43,034 nt of DNA. It comes from Streptomyces flaveus (GTDB taxonomy: Bacteria > Actinomycetota > Actinomycetes > Streptomycetales > Streptomycetaceae). The stretch covers positions 1 to 43,034 of the forward strand of contig NZ_BMPQ01000006.1 of NCBI RefSeq assembly GCF_014647675.1, in the 5' to 3' direction. The notes below the pieces were generated by a model. That model had not been told where the DNA came from and searched no databases. It saw nothing but the letters and a program-made list of their open reading frames with translations. The position numbers were made by a program, and so were the translations under genes. Of the stretch, positions 31,964 through 41,211 are shown in pieces. How positions within the stretch are numbered: position 1 is the stretch's first letter; each line of letters begins with the position of its first letter.

Positions 31964-33079
31964 GTGACTGCCACTTTGAGTTCCACGAAGACCCGCGCCG
32001 CGCTCCGCACATCGGCGCGTGTCTCCGGAGAGTTGCTGCTGATATTTGTGATGCTGGCGGTGACTTTGTGGCTTTGGGGCCGGATGTGGTCGGTCGTGTG
32101 GCCGCTCGTAGTCGGCCTGCTTCTGACCACACTGACTTGGCCTCTGGCTCGTTTCCTCCGTCGCCACGGGTGGAAACCCGCCCTCGCCGCGTCAGTTGTG
32201 ACCGTGCTGTTCCTCCTGGTCGCGGCGGGCGTCGTGGCGTTGATCGCAGTACCGGTGGCGTCCCAGTCCGGCGAGCTGACCGACGGCGTGATCGAAGGCA
32301 TCCAGGAACTGCGCGAGTGGGCCGCCGGGCCACCGTTGAACATCGAGGACGCCCAGATCACCAAGGCCACCGACACCGCGGTCGCCCGTGCCCAGGACGC
32401 CCTCGGCAGCATGGTCAGCACGGTCGTCACGGGAGTGAGCACCGTGGTCAACGGCGTGGTCACCGCCGTCCTGGCACTCTTCCTGATGTTCTTCTTCCTC
32501 AAGGACGGCCCGCGATTCCTGCCGTGGCTCTCCCGTCAGCTGCCCGGTCGGCTCGCCAGCGACGTCCCGACCGTGGCCGCGCGCGGCTGGGACACCCTGA
32601 GCTCGTTCGTACGCTCGCAGGCGGCCGTCGGCCTGCTCGACGCCGTCCTGATCGGCCTGGGTCTGTGGATTCTGGGGGTACCGCTGGTGCTCCCGCTGGC
32701 GGTGCTGACCTTCGTCTCCGCGTTCGTGCCGATCATCGGCGCCCTGTTCGCCGGTTTCGTCGCGGTGCTTATCGCACTGGTCTCCAACGGCCTGACGGAC
32801 GCTCTGATCGTGCTGGCCATCATCGTCGTGGTGCAGCAGCTGGAGGGCAACGTGTTCCAGCCCATGATCCAGAGTCGGGGGCTCGGCCTCCATGCGGCCG
32901 TGATCCTGCTGGCGGTGACGTTGGGCGGCAGTCTGGCCGGCATCGTGGGCAGTCTGCTCGCCGTACCGATCGCCGCGCTGATCGCGGTGGTCTGGAACTA
33001 CGTGCGCGAGCAGCTCAGCGCCCCGTCACGGGAACCGGGGACCGGGGAGTCGGACACCGGCGCCGCCGTCCCGTCATAG
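31964..33079 (+). CDS. AI-2E (PerM/TqsA-like) family transporter
   Basis: The 371-residue protein has about eight hydrophobic segments and matches the AI-2E transporter family (PF01594). Seen: an N-terminal hydrophobic block, a central loop, FLMFFFLKDG (about residues 173-182), LTFVSAFVPIIGALFAG (about residues 247-263) and QQLEGNVFQPMIQSRGLGLH (about 290-309), the most conserved stretch of the family. Members export small molecules or act as Na+/H+ antiporters; AI-2 export is not implied here. The GTG start at 31964 has AGGG 8 bases upstream. It stands alone in the plus direction. Confidence 0.93.
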   Translation: MTATLSSTKTRAALRTSARVSGELLLIFVMLAVTLWLWGRMWSVVWPLVVGLLLTTLTWPLARFLRRHGWKPALAASVVTVLFLLVAAGVVALIAVPVASQSGELTDGVIEGIQELREWAAGPPLNIEDAQITKATDTAVARAQDALGSMVSTVVTGVSTVVNGVVTAVLALFLMFFFLKDGPRFLPWLSRQLPGRLASDVPTVAARGWDTLSSFVRSQAAVGLLDAVLIGLGLWILGVPLVLPLAVLTFVSAFVPIIGALFAGFVAVLIALVSNGLTDALIVLAIIVVVQQLEGNVFQPMIQSRGLGLHAAVILLAVTLGGSLAGIVGSLLAVPIAALIAVVWNYVREQLSAPSREPGTGESDTGAAVPS

Positions 33080-33293
33080 CAGGTGCCCAGGTTTGGCCCC
33101 CGACCCGACGCCTGACGAACCGTTGCCCCAAGGGCGGGTCACCTGACAGCACAGACACGGCGGAACGAGCGTCAAGCCAGGCGACCCGTTCGAGACGAAC
33201 TGGGGAGCTTCCTGTCCGACGGGCATCGCTGCGGCTCCCACGGATGAGCCCTCAAGACCGGCGAAGGTGCGAAGTCGCCCGGTGAACCTTTGA

Positions 33294-33312
33294 CCTTGAC
33301 ACGGTGACAAAG
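33294..33312 (+). promoter_or_regulatory. MerR-type operator/promoter of HEAT-MerR module
   Basis: CCTTGACAC-G-GTGACAAAG (33294-33312) is a 19-bp dyad with two mismatches, overlapping TTGACC/TTGACA -35 sequences. MerR regulators bind such dyads within promoters with a 19-20 bp spacer. The two genes downstream encode a HEAT protein and a MerR-HEAT protein, so autoregulation is likely. A -10 is not clear (TTCACT, 33315-33320). Confidence 0.6.
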
Positions 33313-33342
33313 CCTTCACTGCTTCCCAAGGAGGTGGTCCCG

Positions 33343-34014
33343 ATGACCATGACGAGAGGGGACACGGATGCGATACGAGCGCTCCAGGGCCTGGAGGACA
33401 GCCGCTCGCACGTGCGGCTGCGGGCGGCTCTGGCGGTCGGTACGGCGCCTGACCCGTGCTTCGTCGACAAGCTCATCGAGCGATGCGCGATCGAGCCCGA
33501 GTTCTTCGTCCGCGACATGCTGACCTGGGCGCTCACCCGCCACCCGGTGTCCCTGACGCTCCCCGAGCTGCTCCGCGAAGTCCGCTCGGAGCGTGCGCAG
33601 GCACGCAGCCAGGCGCTGCACACGCTGTCCAAGATCGGGGACCGGCAGGCGTGGCCGGCGATCACACGGGCGCTGTTGTCCGACGCCGACGACGAGGTGG
33701 CGCGGAGCGCCTGGCGGGCCGCGGTCGTACTCGTGCCGGAAGGCGAGGAGTCCGCCCTGGCCGCGGTCCTGGCGACGCAGCTCGGGCGCGGTGAGCAGGA
33801 GACGCAGCTGAGTCTCAGCCAGGCGCTGGTCGCGCTGGGTGAAGTGATCGTGCCGGTTCTGCATGCCGCGACGACGGCTGATGACCCGCGCGTGCGTGCG
33901 CACGCGCTCGCCACACAACGGCTGCTGCGCGACCCGGACGCCGGATTCGAGCTGGCGATCGAGGAGGCCAAGCGCGTGGTGGCCCTCACCGGGGCCCCTC
34001 AGGACGGACCATAG
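33343..34014 (+). CDS. HEAT-repeat protein, target gene of MerR-HEAT regulator
   Basis: The 223-residue protein is built of helical HEAT-type repeats: units such as RSHVRLRAALAVG, ERAQARSQALHTLSKIGD and DDEVARSAWRAAVVL recur along its length (about residues 20-200). There is no enzyme motif, signal or membrane segment. I chose ATG at 33343, preceded by AAGGAGGTGG; an upstream in-frame GTG at 33304 lies inside the predicted operator and is unlikely. The next gene, a MerR regulator that also carries HEAT repeats, starts 4 bases later. The two repeat proteins probably interact or share a ligand (inference). It may sense or sequester a ligand; function unknown. Confidence 0.85.
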   Translation: MTMTRGDTDAIRALQGLEDSRSHVRLRAALAVGTAPDPCFVDKLIERCAIEPEFFVRDMLTWALTRHPVSLTLPELLREVRSERAQARSQALHTLSKIGDRQAWPAITRALLSDADDEVARSAWRAAVVLVPEGEESALAAVLATQLGRGEQETQLSLSQALVALGEVIVPVLHAATTADDPRVRAHALATQRLLRDPDAGFELAIEEAKRVVALTGAPQDGP

Positions 34015-34018
34015 AACC

Positions 34019-35023
34019 GTGCTGATCGGTGAGGTGGCGCGACGGTCCGGGGTCAGTGCCCGCATGCTCAGGCATTACGAGTCGCTCGGCCTCATGCGGC
34101 CTTCGGGTCGTACGGGCTCCGGCTATCGGGAGTACTCCGGCGAGGACATCCGGCGGATCTTCCACATCGAGAGCCTGCGGTCGCTGGGTCTGTCGCTGCG
34201 TGAGATCGGACGCGCGCTCGACGATCCCGGCTTCACGCCCTCGGCGCTCGTCGACGACCTCATCCGTCAGACACGCGACCGCATCGCGGCCGAGACCGAG
34301 CTGCTCACGCGGCTCCGCCGGATCGACGCCGCGGACCCCGCCGGCTGGGAGGACGTCCTCCAGGCCGTCGCATTCCTCCAGGCGCTGGGGTCGCAGAGCG
34401 CCGCCACCCGCCAGCGCGCGGCCCTTTCCTCGGTCGACGAGGTTCCGGTGCCGGTGGAGGCCCTGGTCGAGGCGGTACTTCGGGAGACGGAGCCGAACGT
34501 CGCCGGAGCCCTTCGATGGGCGCTGGCGCGATCGGGCGACGGCGGCACGGCGCTGCTGGCGGAGGGCCTCGGCTCACCGGTGGCCGCGGTGCGGGAACGT
34601 GCCGTTCAGTCCCTCGCCGAGATGCCCGGTGACGAGGCCACCGCCCGGCTGCGGGACGCCCTCGCGAACCCCGATGTCGTGGTCCGCGGCCATGCGGCTG
34701 TGACGCTCGGGACGCGTGGAATCGCCGATGCGGTCCCAACACTCATCGACATGATCGTGGCGGGCAGGAACGACACCGATGCAGCCGATGCACTGAGCAT
34801 GCTGGCGAGCGACGCCACGACGGCGGATCAGATCGCCACCAGGCTCGTCGACCGCCTCGCCCACGACACCACTGAAGCACCTGCACGCGTACGGCTGACC
34901 CAGGCGCTGGCGGACATCCCGGGGAGCACGGCTTCATGTGCCCTCGTGGAGCTGTCGCATGACGGGAACCGTGCCGTTGCGCTGACCGCGGCGTACCTTC
35001 TTCAGCTACGCGACGCACGGTGA
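34019..35023 (+). CDS. MerR-family regulator fused to HEAT repeats
   Basis: The 334-residue protein has a MerR winged helix at residues 1-70: LIGEVARRSGVSARMLRHYE, SGRTGSGYREY and a second helix pair (LRSLGLSLREIG). This is followed by a short dimer helix (about 80-120) and then HEAT repeats (about 150-334), e.g. SPVAAVRERAVQSLAEMPGD and NPDVVVRGHAAVTLGTRG. Ordinary MerR proteins end after the dimer helix with a small ligand domain, so the HEAT array is the likely sensor. The start is GTG, 4 bases after the HEAT gene. It probably controls its own operon through the dyad at 33294-33312. Confidence 0.92.
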   Translation: MLIGEVARRSGVSARMLRHYESLGLMRPSGRTGSGYREYSGEDIRRIFHIESLRSLGLSLREIGRALDDPGFTPSALVDDLIRQTRDRIAAETELLTRLRRIDAADPAGWEDVLQAVAFLQALGSQSAATRQRAALSSVDEVPVPVEALVEAVLRETEPNVAGALRWALARSGDGGTALLAEGLGSPVAAVRERAVQSLAEMPGDEATARLRDALANPDVVVRGHAAVTLGTRGIADAVPTLIDMIVAGRNDTDAADALSMLASDATTADQIATRLVDRLAHDTTEAPARVRLTQALADIPGSTASCALVELSHDGNRAVALTAAYLLQLRDAR

Positions 35024-35338
35024 CGGATCTCTCCTGGGGTGCCGCAGCGCCCACCCCGTCCGGCGCGCCGACCGGACGCTCAGCCGAGCCGATCCGGGCG
35101 CCAAAATGCCCACTGCGCCACTCAGCCACAGCTTCGTGGCGTCGCTGCCCGGCGGAACGGGTCACACGGCATCACAGGCCCGGCGGGGCGGGCGCCGAAC
35201 TGGGTGACCTGCCCCGACTGTGTACCGCCGCCCGTCCCTTCGCCCACAGCGGGGCACCCGGCCCCGCAGAGGCAAGCGTGGCCCGGCTTGCGGAGCCCCC
35301 GCCAGTCAGCCTCCGCCGTCCGCCGGACCACCTCGCGG
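35024..35338. other. Intergenic region between convergent MerR-HEAT and msrA genes
   Basis: The 315 bases hold a 7-bp hairpin with an 8-base loop (35057-35063 with 35072-35078), directly preceded by a second small one (35036-35041 with 35052-35057). Together they may act as a terminator for the MerR-HEAT operon. I see no gene in the rest; the open frames across it have no recognisable family. Confidence 0.45.
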
Positions 35339-35851
35339 TCAGCCCTCAGCGTGGGCGGGCAGCCGCCACCCCGGGCGCGGGAAGTGGCAGGTGTAGCCGT
35401 CCGGGTAACGCTGCAGGTAATCCTGATGCTCGGGCTCGGCCTCCCAGAAGGGACCCACCGGCTCCACCTCAGTGACGACCTTGCCCGGCCACAACCCAGA
35501 GGCGTCCACATCCGCGATCGTGTCCTCGGCGATCCGCTTCTGCTCGTCATCCACGTAGTAGATCGCCGAGCGGTAGCTGAGGCCGATGTCGTTGCCCTGG
35601 CGGTTCTTTGTGCTCGGGTCGTGGATCTGGAAGAAGAACTCCAGGATCGCGCGGAAGTCGGTCTTCGCGGGGTCGAAAAGGATCTCAATGGCCTCCGCGT
35701 GCGTGCCGTGGTTACGGTACGTCGCGTTCGGCACGTCACCCCCGGTGTATCCCACTCGGGTCGCCGTCACCCCCGGAAGTCGGCGGATCAGCTCCTCCAT
35801 CCCCCAGAAGCATCCGCCCGCCAGCACGGCCCTCTGCGTCTGCGCAGCCAT
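35339..35851 (-). CDS. msrA: Peptide methionine (S)-S-oxide reductase
   Basis: The 170-residue enzyme reduces methionine-S-sulfoxide in proteins and free methionine. Seen: the catalytic GGCFWGME with C14, then [22 protein letters not shown] (about residues 32-53), a conserved stretch of MsrA. The C-terminal part lacks the usual resolving cysteine cluster, but has GYTCHFP, whose cysteine may serve. I chose ATG at 35851 because GGGAGG lies 6 bases upstream; the longer frame to 36022 crosses the intergenic space. The gene is divergent from DUF4389. Confidence 0.95.
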   Translation of the reverse strand: MAAQTQRAVLAGGCFWGMEELIRRLPGVTATRVGYTGGDVPNATYRNHGTHAEAIEILFDPAKTDFRAILEFFFQIHDPSTKNRQGNDIGLSYRSAIYYVDDEQKRIAEDTIADVDASGLWPGKVVTEVEPVGPFWEAEPEHQDYLQRYPDGYTCHFPRPGWRLPAHAEG

Positions 35852-36103
35852 TGCGACCCTCCCATATCTGCCAGTTCGGTCACTCGGGCTACTCGGCTCG
35901 CACACCACCGGCATCCCATGCCCACCCTCCTCAACGCGCGAGGGTTCCAGGTGATTCCGTGCCCGTCCGAACAGACTTGTCCCACGCGAAAAATGGCGAC
36001 AAGTCGCGACCTTCTTCCCCACATGCGAGCCTGAGTTGATGATCGGCGATCACCTCGGCCGGGGCTCCTGCCGAACAGGACGCTCGAAAGGAGCTGTGCC
36101 CCC

Positions 36104-36769
36104 ATGATTCCCGCCACCGCTTCAGCCGTGCGTATCGAGGCGTCTCTCGATCCTCGACTGTCCCGATGGATGTGGCTGGTGAAATGGCTTCTCGCCATTC
36201 CGCACTACATCGTGCTGTTCTTCCTGTGGATCGCCTTCGCGCTGGTGACCATCGTCGCGTTCTTCGCCATCCTCATCACCGGCCGGTATCCGCGAGCCCT
36301 CTTCGACTTCAATGTCGGCGTAATGCGCTGGAACTGGCGTGTCAGTTACTACGCCCATACGGTGCTCGGCACCGACCGGTACCCGCCGTTCACCCTCGCC
36401 GACGTCACGGATTATCCGGCGCACTTCGACGTCGTCTATCCCGAGCGCCTCTCCCGCGGTCTCGTCCTGGTGAAGTGGTGGCTGCTGGCGATTCCGCAGT
36501 ACATCGTTGTCGGGATTTTCGTCGGCGGCTGGGGCAGTGACGACGGTTGGCGTTACAGCGGCCTGATTCCCTTTCTGTCGCTGGTCGCCGTGATCATTCT
36601 GGCGGTCAGGGCCCGTTATCCGGGGCATCTCTTCGACTTCCTGCTCGGTCTGGCCCGCTGGGTCGCCCGGGTCACCGTCTATGCCGCATTGATGACCGAC
36701 CGGTACCCGCCGTTCCGGCTCGACATGGGAGGGCGGGAGGCGGTACCGGCGACGACGCAGCCTGACTGA
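36104..36769 (+). CDS. DUF4389 membrane protein with internal repeat
   Basis: The 221-residue protein matches DUF4389 (PF14333). Seen: two homologous halves, each with a VKW-LAIP-YIV membrane helix followed by RYP--LFDF---RW--RV-YYA-TDRYPPF, at about residues 20-100 and 115-210. The RYP-LFDF and TDRYPPF motifs appear in both, so the gene arose by internal duplication, as is usual in the family. About four membrane segments are predicted. ATG start with AAAGGAG upstream. The divergent gene is msrA. Function unknown. Confidence 0.9.
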   Translation: MIPATASAVRIEASLDPRLSRWMWLVKWLLAIPHYIVLFFLWIAFALVTIVAFFAILITGRYPRALFDFNVGVMRWNWRVSYYAHTVLGTDRYPPFTLADVTDYPAHFDVVYPERLSRGLVLVKWWLLAIPQYIVVGIFVGGWGSDDGWRYSGLIPFLSLVAVIILAVRARYPGHLFDFLLGLARWVARVTVYAALMTDRYPPFRLDMGGREAVPATTQPD

Positions 36770-36970
36770 CCAGGCGATCCCCATGCTGATCGTGCGGCGG
36801 CGGGTGCACGAGTTCCGCTCCGGGCGGCGGGTCGGTGACTCTAGTGGTTCCGCCGGACGTTTTCGCCGCGGTGCCGGTCGGCGCGCTTCTGGGCGGGTCA
36901 TGGACTGGCTGTGGACGCTGGGCCCGCCTTGGGTCTCCGCCGATGAGTTTCTGTCGGCTGCCGGGTCAGT

Positions 36971-37735
36971 ATGGGCATGACTGCTATGAGCAAGCCGCCG
37001 GTCGTCTCCCGCTCGGAGTGGCTGGCCGCAAACGAGACCCTGCGTGCCCGGGAGAAGGCGCACACCCGGGAGGGCGATGCGATCGCCGCCGCACGGCGAC
37101 GCCTGCCCATGACCGAGGTCGACCCGTCGACTCCGCTCGTCGGAGGCAACGGAAAAGTTCCCCTGATCGACGTCTTCGAGGGCCGTACGCAACTGTTCGC
37201 GTCGTATCACATGTGGCACGACGGCCGCCCCGCCGCCGACCAGTGCGTGGGCTGCACCTTCTTCACCGGCCAGGTCCGTGAACTGTCCTATCTGCACCAG
37301 CGTGACGTCACCTTCGCCGCCTTCTGCCAGGGCCCCTACGAGGAGTCGGACCGCTACCGCCGCTTCATGGGCTGGGAGATGCCCTGGTACTCCGTACCCG
37401 CCGAGTCCCACGAACGGCTCGTCGCCGGCCGCCACTTCGGCATGAAGGCGTGCTACCTCCGCGACGGGGACCACGTCTACGAGACGTACTGGACCACCAG
37501 CCGCGGCGTCGAGCCCATGGCGCCCTCCTACGGCATCCTCGACATGACCGTCCACGGACGGCAGGAGACCTGGGAGGACTCCCCTCCGGGCTGGCCGCAG
37601 CCATACGAGACCCGCGGCCAGCAGTTCCGCAAGGACGGACGGCCGACCGCGCAATGGTCTCGGATCGCCGCCGGGTACGACGACGACCTGCACGGCGGAC
37701 AATCCGGCACAGGCAGCTCGGGCTGCTGCGGCTGA
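36971..37735 (+). CDS. DUF899 thioredoxin-like protein
   Basis: The 254-residue protein matches DUF899 (PF05988), a thioredoxin-fold family. Seen: VSRSEWLAANETLRAREKAHTR near the N-end, LFASYHMWHDG (about residues 75-85), CVGCTFFTGQV with a CxxC pair (about residues 92-95), and a DVTFAAFCQGPYEE strand with another cysteine. A CxxC at this place suits a thiol-disulfide role; the C-terminal tail ends SSGCCG. The start may be any of ATG 36971, 36977 or 36986; none has a good ribosome site. It is convergent with the kinase gene, with a terminator between. Confidence 0.85.
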   Translation: MGMTAMSKPPVVSRSEWLAANETLRAREKAHTREGDAIAAARRRLPMTEVDPSTPLVGGNGKVPLIDVFEGRTQLFASYHMWHDGRPAADQCVGCTFFTGQVRELSYLHQRDVTFAAFCQGPYEESDRYRRFMGWEMPWYSVPAESHERLVAGRHFGMKACYLRDGDHVYETYWTTSRGVEPMAPSYGILDMTVHGRQETWEDSPPGWPQPYETRGQQFRKDGRPTAQWSRIAAGYDDDLHGGQSGTGSSGCCG

Positions 37736-37776
37736 GCCCGGGCCCGGCAGCCACGGCGGAACCACCGTCCGAAGAC

Positions 37777-37807
37777 CGCGGTGGGCACAGCACGTGTGCC
37801 CACCGCG
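37777..37807. terminator. Terminator between DUF899 and kinase genes
   Basis: CGCGGTGGGCACA (37777-37789) pairs exactly with TGTGCCCACCGCG (37795-37807), loop GCACG. It stands between the convergent stops at 37735 and 37854 and can serve both strands. Confidence 0.85.
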
Positions 37808-37853
37808 CTCCTGGAGAGCGGGAGGACCGGAGGGGTCCCTGCCCGACCGGGAC

Positions 37854-39866
37854 TCACCCCCGCGTATAAGTGAGCCGCTCGCCATCGGACAGCACGCGTA
37901 CGAGTGTGTCGCCCTCGCGGCGCACTGTGGAGGAACCGCCGAAGCGACAGGTGCCGGAGGAGTCCGCCCGGTCGGCCTCGGGCGGGGCGAACCGTATCGG
38001 ACTGTCCGCCTCCCCTGTGGCGACCAGGTTCATGTCGGCCTCGCAGTGGTTGCCGGCGCCGTCCGAGACCAGCGCGGCGGCCGGGCTGCCCACCGGCTTC
38101 TGTTCGATGGTCATCCGCTGCGTGCCACCGCCGTCCAGGGTCCGCTGCCAGGTGCCGAGCAGCCCTGCGGGGAGCTTCTCCGGTCCCTCGATCCGGTGCA
38201 GTTCGGCGGTACGCCCCGCCGCTTCCCAGCGGAGCGAGTCACCGGTCCGGGAGAGGACATGCTCGCCGAGGGCCGAGCAGGTGCCCGCGGGGACGCTGCT
38301 GACGACCTTGGTGTCCAGCCGCAGTGACGTACCGCTGCCGGCACTGCCACCGGACGGCTTGGCGGTGAGTTTGCCGTCGCTCTTGCACTCGTAGTCCTTG
38401 CCGAGGCTGATGCTGGTGGCGACGATCTCGCCCAACTGCCCCGGCGAGACGGCGAACCGGCGGTACTGACCGGTGGGCTTCCCGTCCCGCTCGACCTCGC
38501 CCGCCCAGATGCCCACGAACTCCTTGGGCACATCGGATGCCGGGCCGCCCGTGTCACCGGAGCCGGAGTCCGAGTCCGAGCCCCCGTAGGGCAGCGGCAG
38601 ACCGGCGGCCGAGGCGGCGAACGCGGCTCCTGCCACTACGGCGACGGCCCCCAGCGCGATCGCGGCCCGCCGGCCCCAGCCCACGCCCGCGCGACGAGGG
38701 CGCGGCGACGGAGTCGGCTCCGCGTGACCAGGCCCGAGGTTCGGCTTCGGCAGGACCTGCGTCCCCCACTCCGACCGTTCCGGCTGCCCCGGCTGGTCCG
38801 GCGCGGGAGGTTCCTCCCAGGTCACGGGGAAAGCGGCGGGCGACTGTGCGGAGGCGGCCGGTGCGGACGACGGCGTGGAGACGCCCGGTGCCGATCCTGC
38901 CGACGTTGTCGGCGTGCCGGCCCGCGCCGGTGTATCCGTATCGAGCAACTGCACGGCACTGCGCCCCAGTTCGGCGATGATCTGGGCGGGCAGCCACGGC
39001 GGTGACGAGCTGCCGGTCGCAGCCGGCTGCACCCGTGCGGCCACCTCCTGGGGAGTCGGCCTGGCCGTCGGCTCCTTGGCGAGGCAGTCCGCGATCAGTC
39101 CCCGCAGCGGCTCCTCGATCCCCGTCAGGTCCGGCTCCTCCTGCGCGATACGGAACATCACGGCGTGTACGCCGCCGGAGCCGCCACCGCCGAACGGGGT
39201 CTGCCCGGTCGCCGCGTACGCCAGCACCGCGGCCATGCAGAAGACGTCGGCGGCCGGGCCCACCGGCTCGTCCCTGATCTGCTCGGGCGACATGAAGCTG
39301 GGCGAGCCGACCAGCATGCCCGAGCTGGTCAGGGTCGAGCCGGGCACCGCGTCCACCGCCCGCGCGATGCCGAAGTCGATGACCCGGGGGCCGTCGATGG
39401 TGATCAGGATGTTGGAGGGCTTGAGGTCGCGGTGGACCAGTCCGGCCCCGTGAATGTCCAGCAGGGCGGAGGCGAGTCCGTAGGCGAGGGTGCGTACGGA
39501 CAGGGCGGGCAGCGGGCCGTGCCCGCGGGGCGAGACGATGTGTTCGAGCGAGGGCCCCGCTATGTAGCCGGTGGCCACCCACGGCGTTTCGGCCTCGGTG
39601 TCCGCGTCGAGGACCGGCGCGGTCCAGCGGTCGCTCACCCTGCGCGCCGCCGCCACTTCCAGCCGGAAGCGCTCGCGGAACTGTGGTTCGGCGGCCAGCT
39701 CCGGTTTGATGAGCTTGACCGCGACCGTACGCCCGCCCTCCGAGCGCGCCAGACAGACCCGGCCCATGCCACCGGCGCCGAGGTTTCTGAGCAGCCGGTA
39801 CGGCCCGACTCTGTCGCCGACCCCAACGGGGCCGGCACCGAAGTCGCCCGTCGCCGGCTTCGTCAT
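37854..39866 (-). CDS. Membrane-spanning Ser/Thr protein kinase with duplicated outside domain
   Basis: The 670-residue protein has an N-terminal kinase (about residues 20-285): glycine loop LGAGGMG (29-35), ATP lysine K51 in VAVK, HRDLKPSN (145-152), and DFG (164-166). A proline/alanine-rich linker follows, then one membrane helix (about 401-424), a Ser/Asp/Gly linker and an extracytoplasmic part (about 445-670). That part has two related segments, each starting with a G-W motif (VGIWAGEVERDG; LLGTWQRTLDGG), which suggests a duplicated lipocalin-like fold. All catalytic residues are present. I chose ATG at 39866 with GGGGAGA upstream. It likely phosphorylates proteins in response to an outside signal; targets are unknown. 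Confidence 0.93.
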   Translation of the reverse strand: MTKPATGDFGAGPVGVGDRVGPYRLLRNLGAGGMGRVCLARSEGGRTVAVKLIKPELAAEPQFRERFRLEVAAARRVSDRWTAPVLDADTEAETPWVATGYIAGPSLEHIVSPRGHGPLPALSVRTLAYGLASALLDIHGAGLVHRDLKPSNILITIDGPRVIDFGIARAVDAVPGSTLTSSGMLVGSPSFMSPEQIRDEPVGPAADVFCMAAVLAYAATGQTPFGGGGSGGVHAVMFRIAQEEPDLTGIEEPLRGLIADCLAKEPTARPTPQEVAARVQPAATGSSSPPWLPAQIIAELGRSAVQLLDTDTPARAGTPTTSAGSAPGVSTPSSAPAASAQSPAAFPVTWEEPPAPDQPGQPERSEWGTQVLPKPNLGPGHAEPTPSPRPRRAGVGWGRRAAIALGAVAVVAGAAFAASAAGLPLPYGGSDSDSGSGDTGGPASDVPKEFVGIWAGEVERDGKPTGQYRRFAVSPGQLGEIVATSISLGKDYECKSDGKLTAKPSGGSAGSGTSLRLDTKVVSSVPAGTCSALGEHVLSRTGDSLRWEAAGRTAELHRIEGPEKLPAGLLGTWQRTLDGGGTQRMTIEQKPVGSPAAALVSDGAGNHCEADMNLVATGEADSPIRFAPPEADRADSSGTCRFGGSSTVRREGDTLVRVLSDGERLTYTRG

Positions 39867-40005
39867 CTGGCTGTTCTCCCCTCGGTCGGCGCTCCACCCC
39901 ACTCTGCGCCACGAAGGTCACGAGTCGGCTGCCTATGAGCTTCCGTTTGACGAGAACAGACGCTACCTGGCTTCGGGTTGCTGATCGCGGGTTACTGCAT
40001 GGGTT

Positions 40006-40053
40006 GGCTGGAGGCGGCCGACGCGGATGAACCCTGGTCGGCCGCCTCCAGCC
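40006..40053 (-). terminator. Terminator after alcohol dehydrogenase gene
   Basis: GGCTGGAGGCGGCCGA (40006-40021) pairs exactly with its complement at 40038-40053, with a 16-base loop. It lies 11 bases past the dehydrogenase stop and 140 bases before the kinase start. Confidence 0.85.
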
Positions 40054-40063
40054 GTACGACGAC

Positions 40064-41104
40064 TCAGATCGTCGCGGTGTCGATCACGAACCGGTACCGC
40101 ACATCGCTGCTCTGCACCCGCTCGTACGCGGTGTTGACCTCGGACGCCTCGATCAGCTCGATCTCGGAACCGATGCCGTGCGCGGCGCAGAAGTCCAGCA
40201 TCTCCTGGGTCTCCGCGATGCTGCCGATCATGGAACCGGCGAGAGTCTTGCCACCGCCGATCACCGAGAAGAGGTTGAGGGAGATCGGCTCCTCGGGGGC
40301 GCCCACGTTCACCAGCGCACCCTGTGTCTTCAGCAGCGTCAGGTAGGCGTTGAAGTCCAGCGGGGCCGAGACCGTCGAGACGATCAGGTCGAAGGTGCCC
40401 TGCAGTTCCTGGAAGGTCTTCGGGTCGCTGGTGGCGTAGTAGTGGTCGGCGCCCAGCTTCAGGCCGTCCTCCTGCTTGCGCAGGGACTGCGACAGCACCG
40501 TCACCTCGGCGCCCAGTGCGTGCGCGATCTTCACGCCCATGTGGCCGAGGCCGCCCATGCCGAGGATCGCGACCTTCTTGCCGGGGCCGGCGTTCCAGCG
40601 CTTCAGCGGGGAGTAGAGGGTGATGCCGGCACAGAGCAGGGGCGCGGCGACGTCGAGGGAGAGGCCGTCGGGGATGCGGAGGACGTAGTTCTCGTCGACG
40701 ACGATGTTCTGCGAGTAGCCGCCGTAGGTGGGCTCGCCGTCCTTGCCGATGCCGTTGTACGTGGGGACGCCGCCGGTGACGCAGTACTGCTCCTGACCGG
40801 CCTTGCAGTTGCCGCACTCGCGGCAGGAGTCGACGAAGCAGCCGACGCCCACACGGTCGCCGACCTTGTACTTGGTCACGCCGGGGCCGACCTCGGAGAC
40901 GATGCCCGCGATCTCGTGGCCCGGGACCATCGGGAAGATCGCCTCGCCCCAGCCCTCCTGGGCCTGGTGGATGTCGGAGTGACAGATGCCGGCGAACTTG
41001 ATGTCGATCAGGACATCGAACTCGCCGACCGGCCGACGCTCGATGGTGGTGCGCTCCAGCGGAGCCTTGGCGGCGGGTGCGGCGTATGCGGCAACAGTGG
41101 TCAT
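40064..41104 (-). CDS. Zinc-dependent NAD(P) alcohol dehydrogenase (AdhC/CAD-like)
   Basis: The 346-residue enzyme is a medium-chain dehydrogenase of the cinnamyl-alcohol/YahK type. Seen: the catalytic zinc ligands C41 (GICHSD) and H63/E64 (PGHE), the structural zinc cysteines C94, C97, C100 and C108, and the Rossmann loop [10 protein letters not shown] (about residues 182-191). It oxidises or reduces alcohols/aldehydes using NAD(P); the specific substrate is unknown. The ATG start at 41104 has TAGGAG about 8 bases upstream. It is divergent from an MmyB-like regulator gene and the shared region carries a strong palindrome, so this regulator probably controls it. Confidence 0.93.
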   Translation of the reverse strand: MTTVAAYAAPAAKAPLERTTIERRPVGEFDVLIDIKFAGICHSDIHQAQEGWGEAIFPMVPGHEIAGIVSEVGPGVTKYKVGDRVGVGCFVDSCRECGNCKAGQEQYCVTGGVPTYNGIGKDGEPTYGGYSQNIVVDENYVLRIPDGLSLDVAAPLLCAGITLYSPLKRWNAGPGKKVAILGMGGLGHMGVKIAHALGAEVTVLSQSLRKQEDGLKLGADHYYATSDPKTFQELQGTFDLIVSTVSAPLDFNAYLTLLKTQGALVNVGAPEEPISLNLFSVIGGGKTLAGSMIGSIAETQEMLDFCAAHGIGSEIELIEASEVNTAYERVQSSDVRYRFVIDTATI

Positions 41105-41211
41105 GCCGGGGGTTCTCCTAGCGAGGGTTCGTGCCCGGCTGCCTTCTTTCCGTCCGGGCACGGCGTCCAGCCTGCCGGACCTTTCAACATTCACCCAGAC
41201 CACAGTTCTGC

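Noticed and set aside
33304..33342. GTG at 33304 as start of the HEAT gene
   Set aside because: It lies inside the predicted MerR operator, and a strong AAGGAGGTGG precedes the ATG at 33343.
36783..36980. 65-codon frame between the DUF4389 and DUF899 genes
   Set aside because: Arginine- and glycine-rich low-complexity translation, no ribosome site, overlaps the DUF899 start in another frame.
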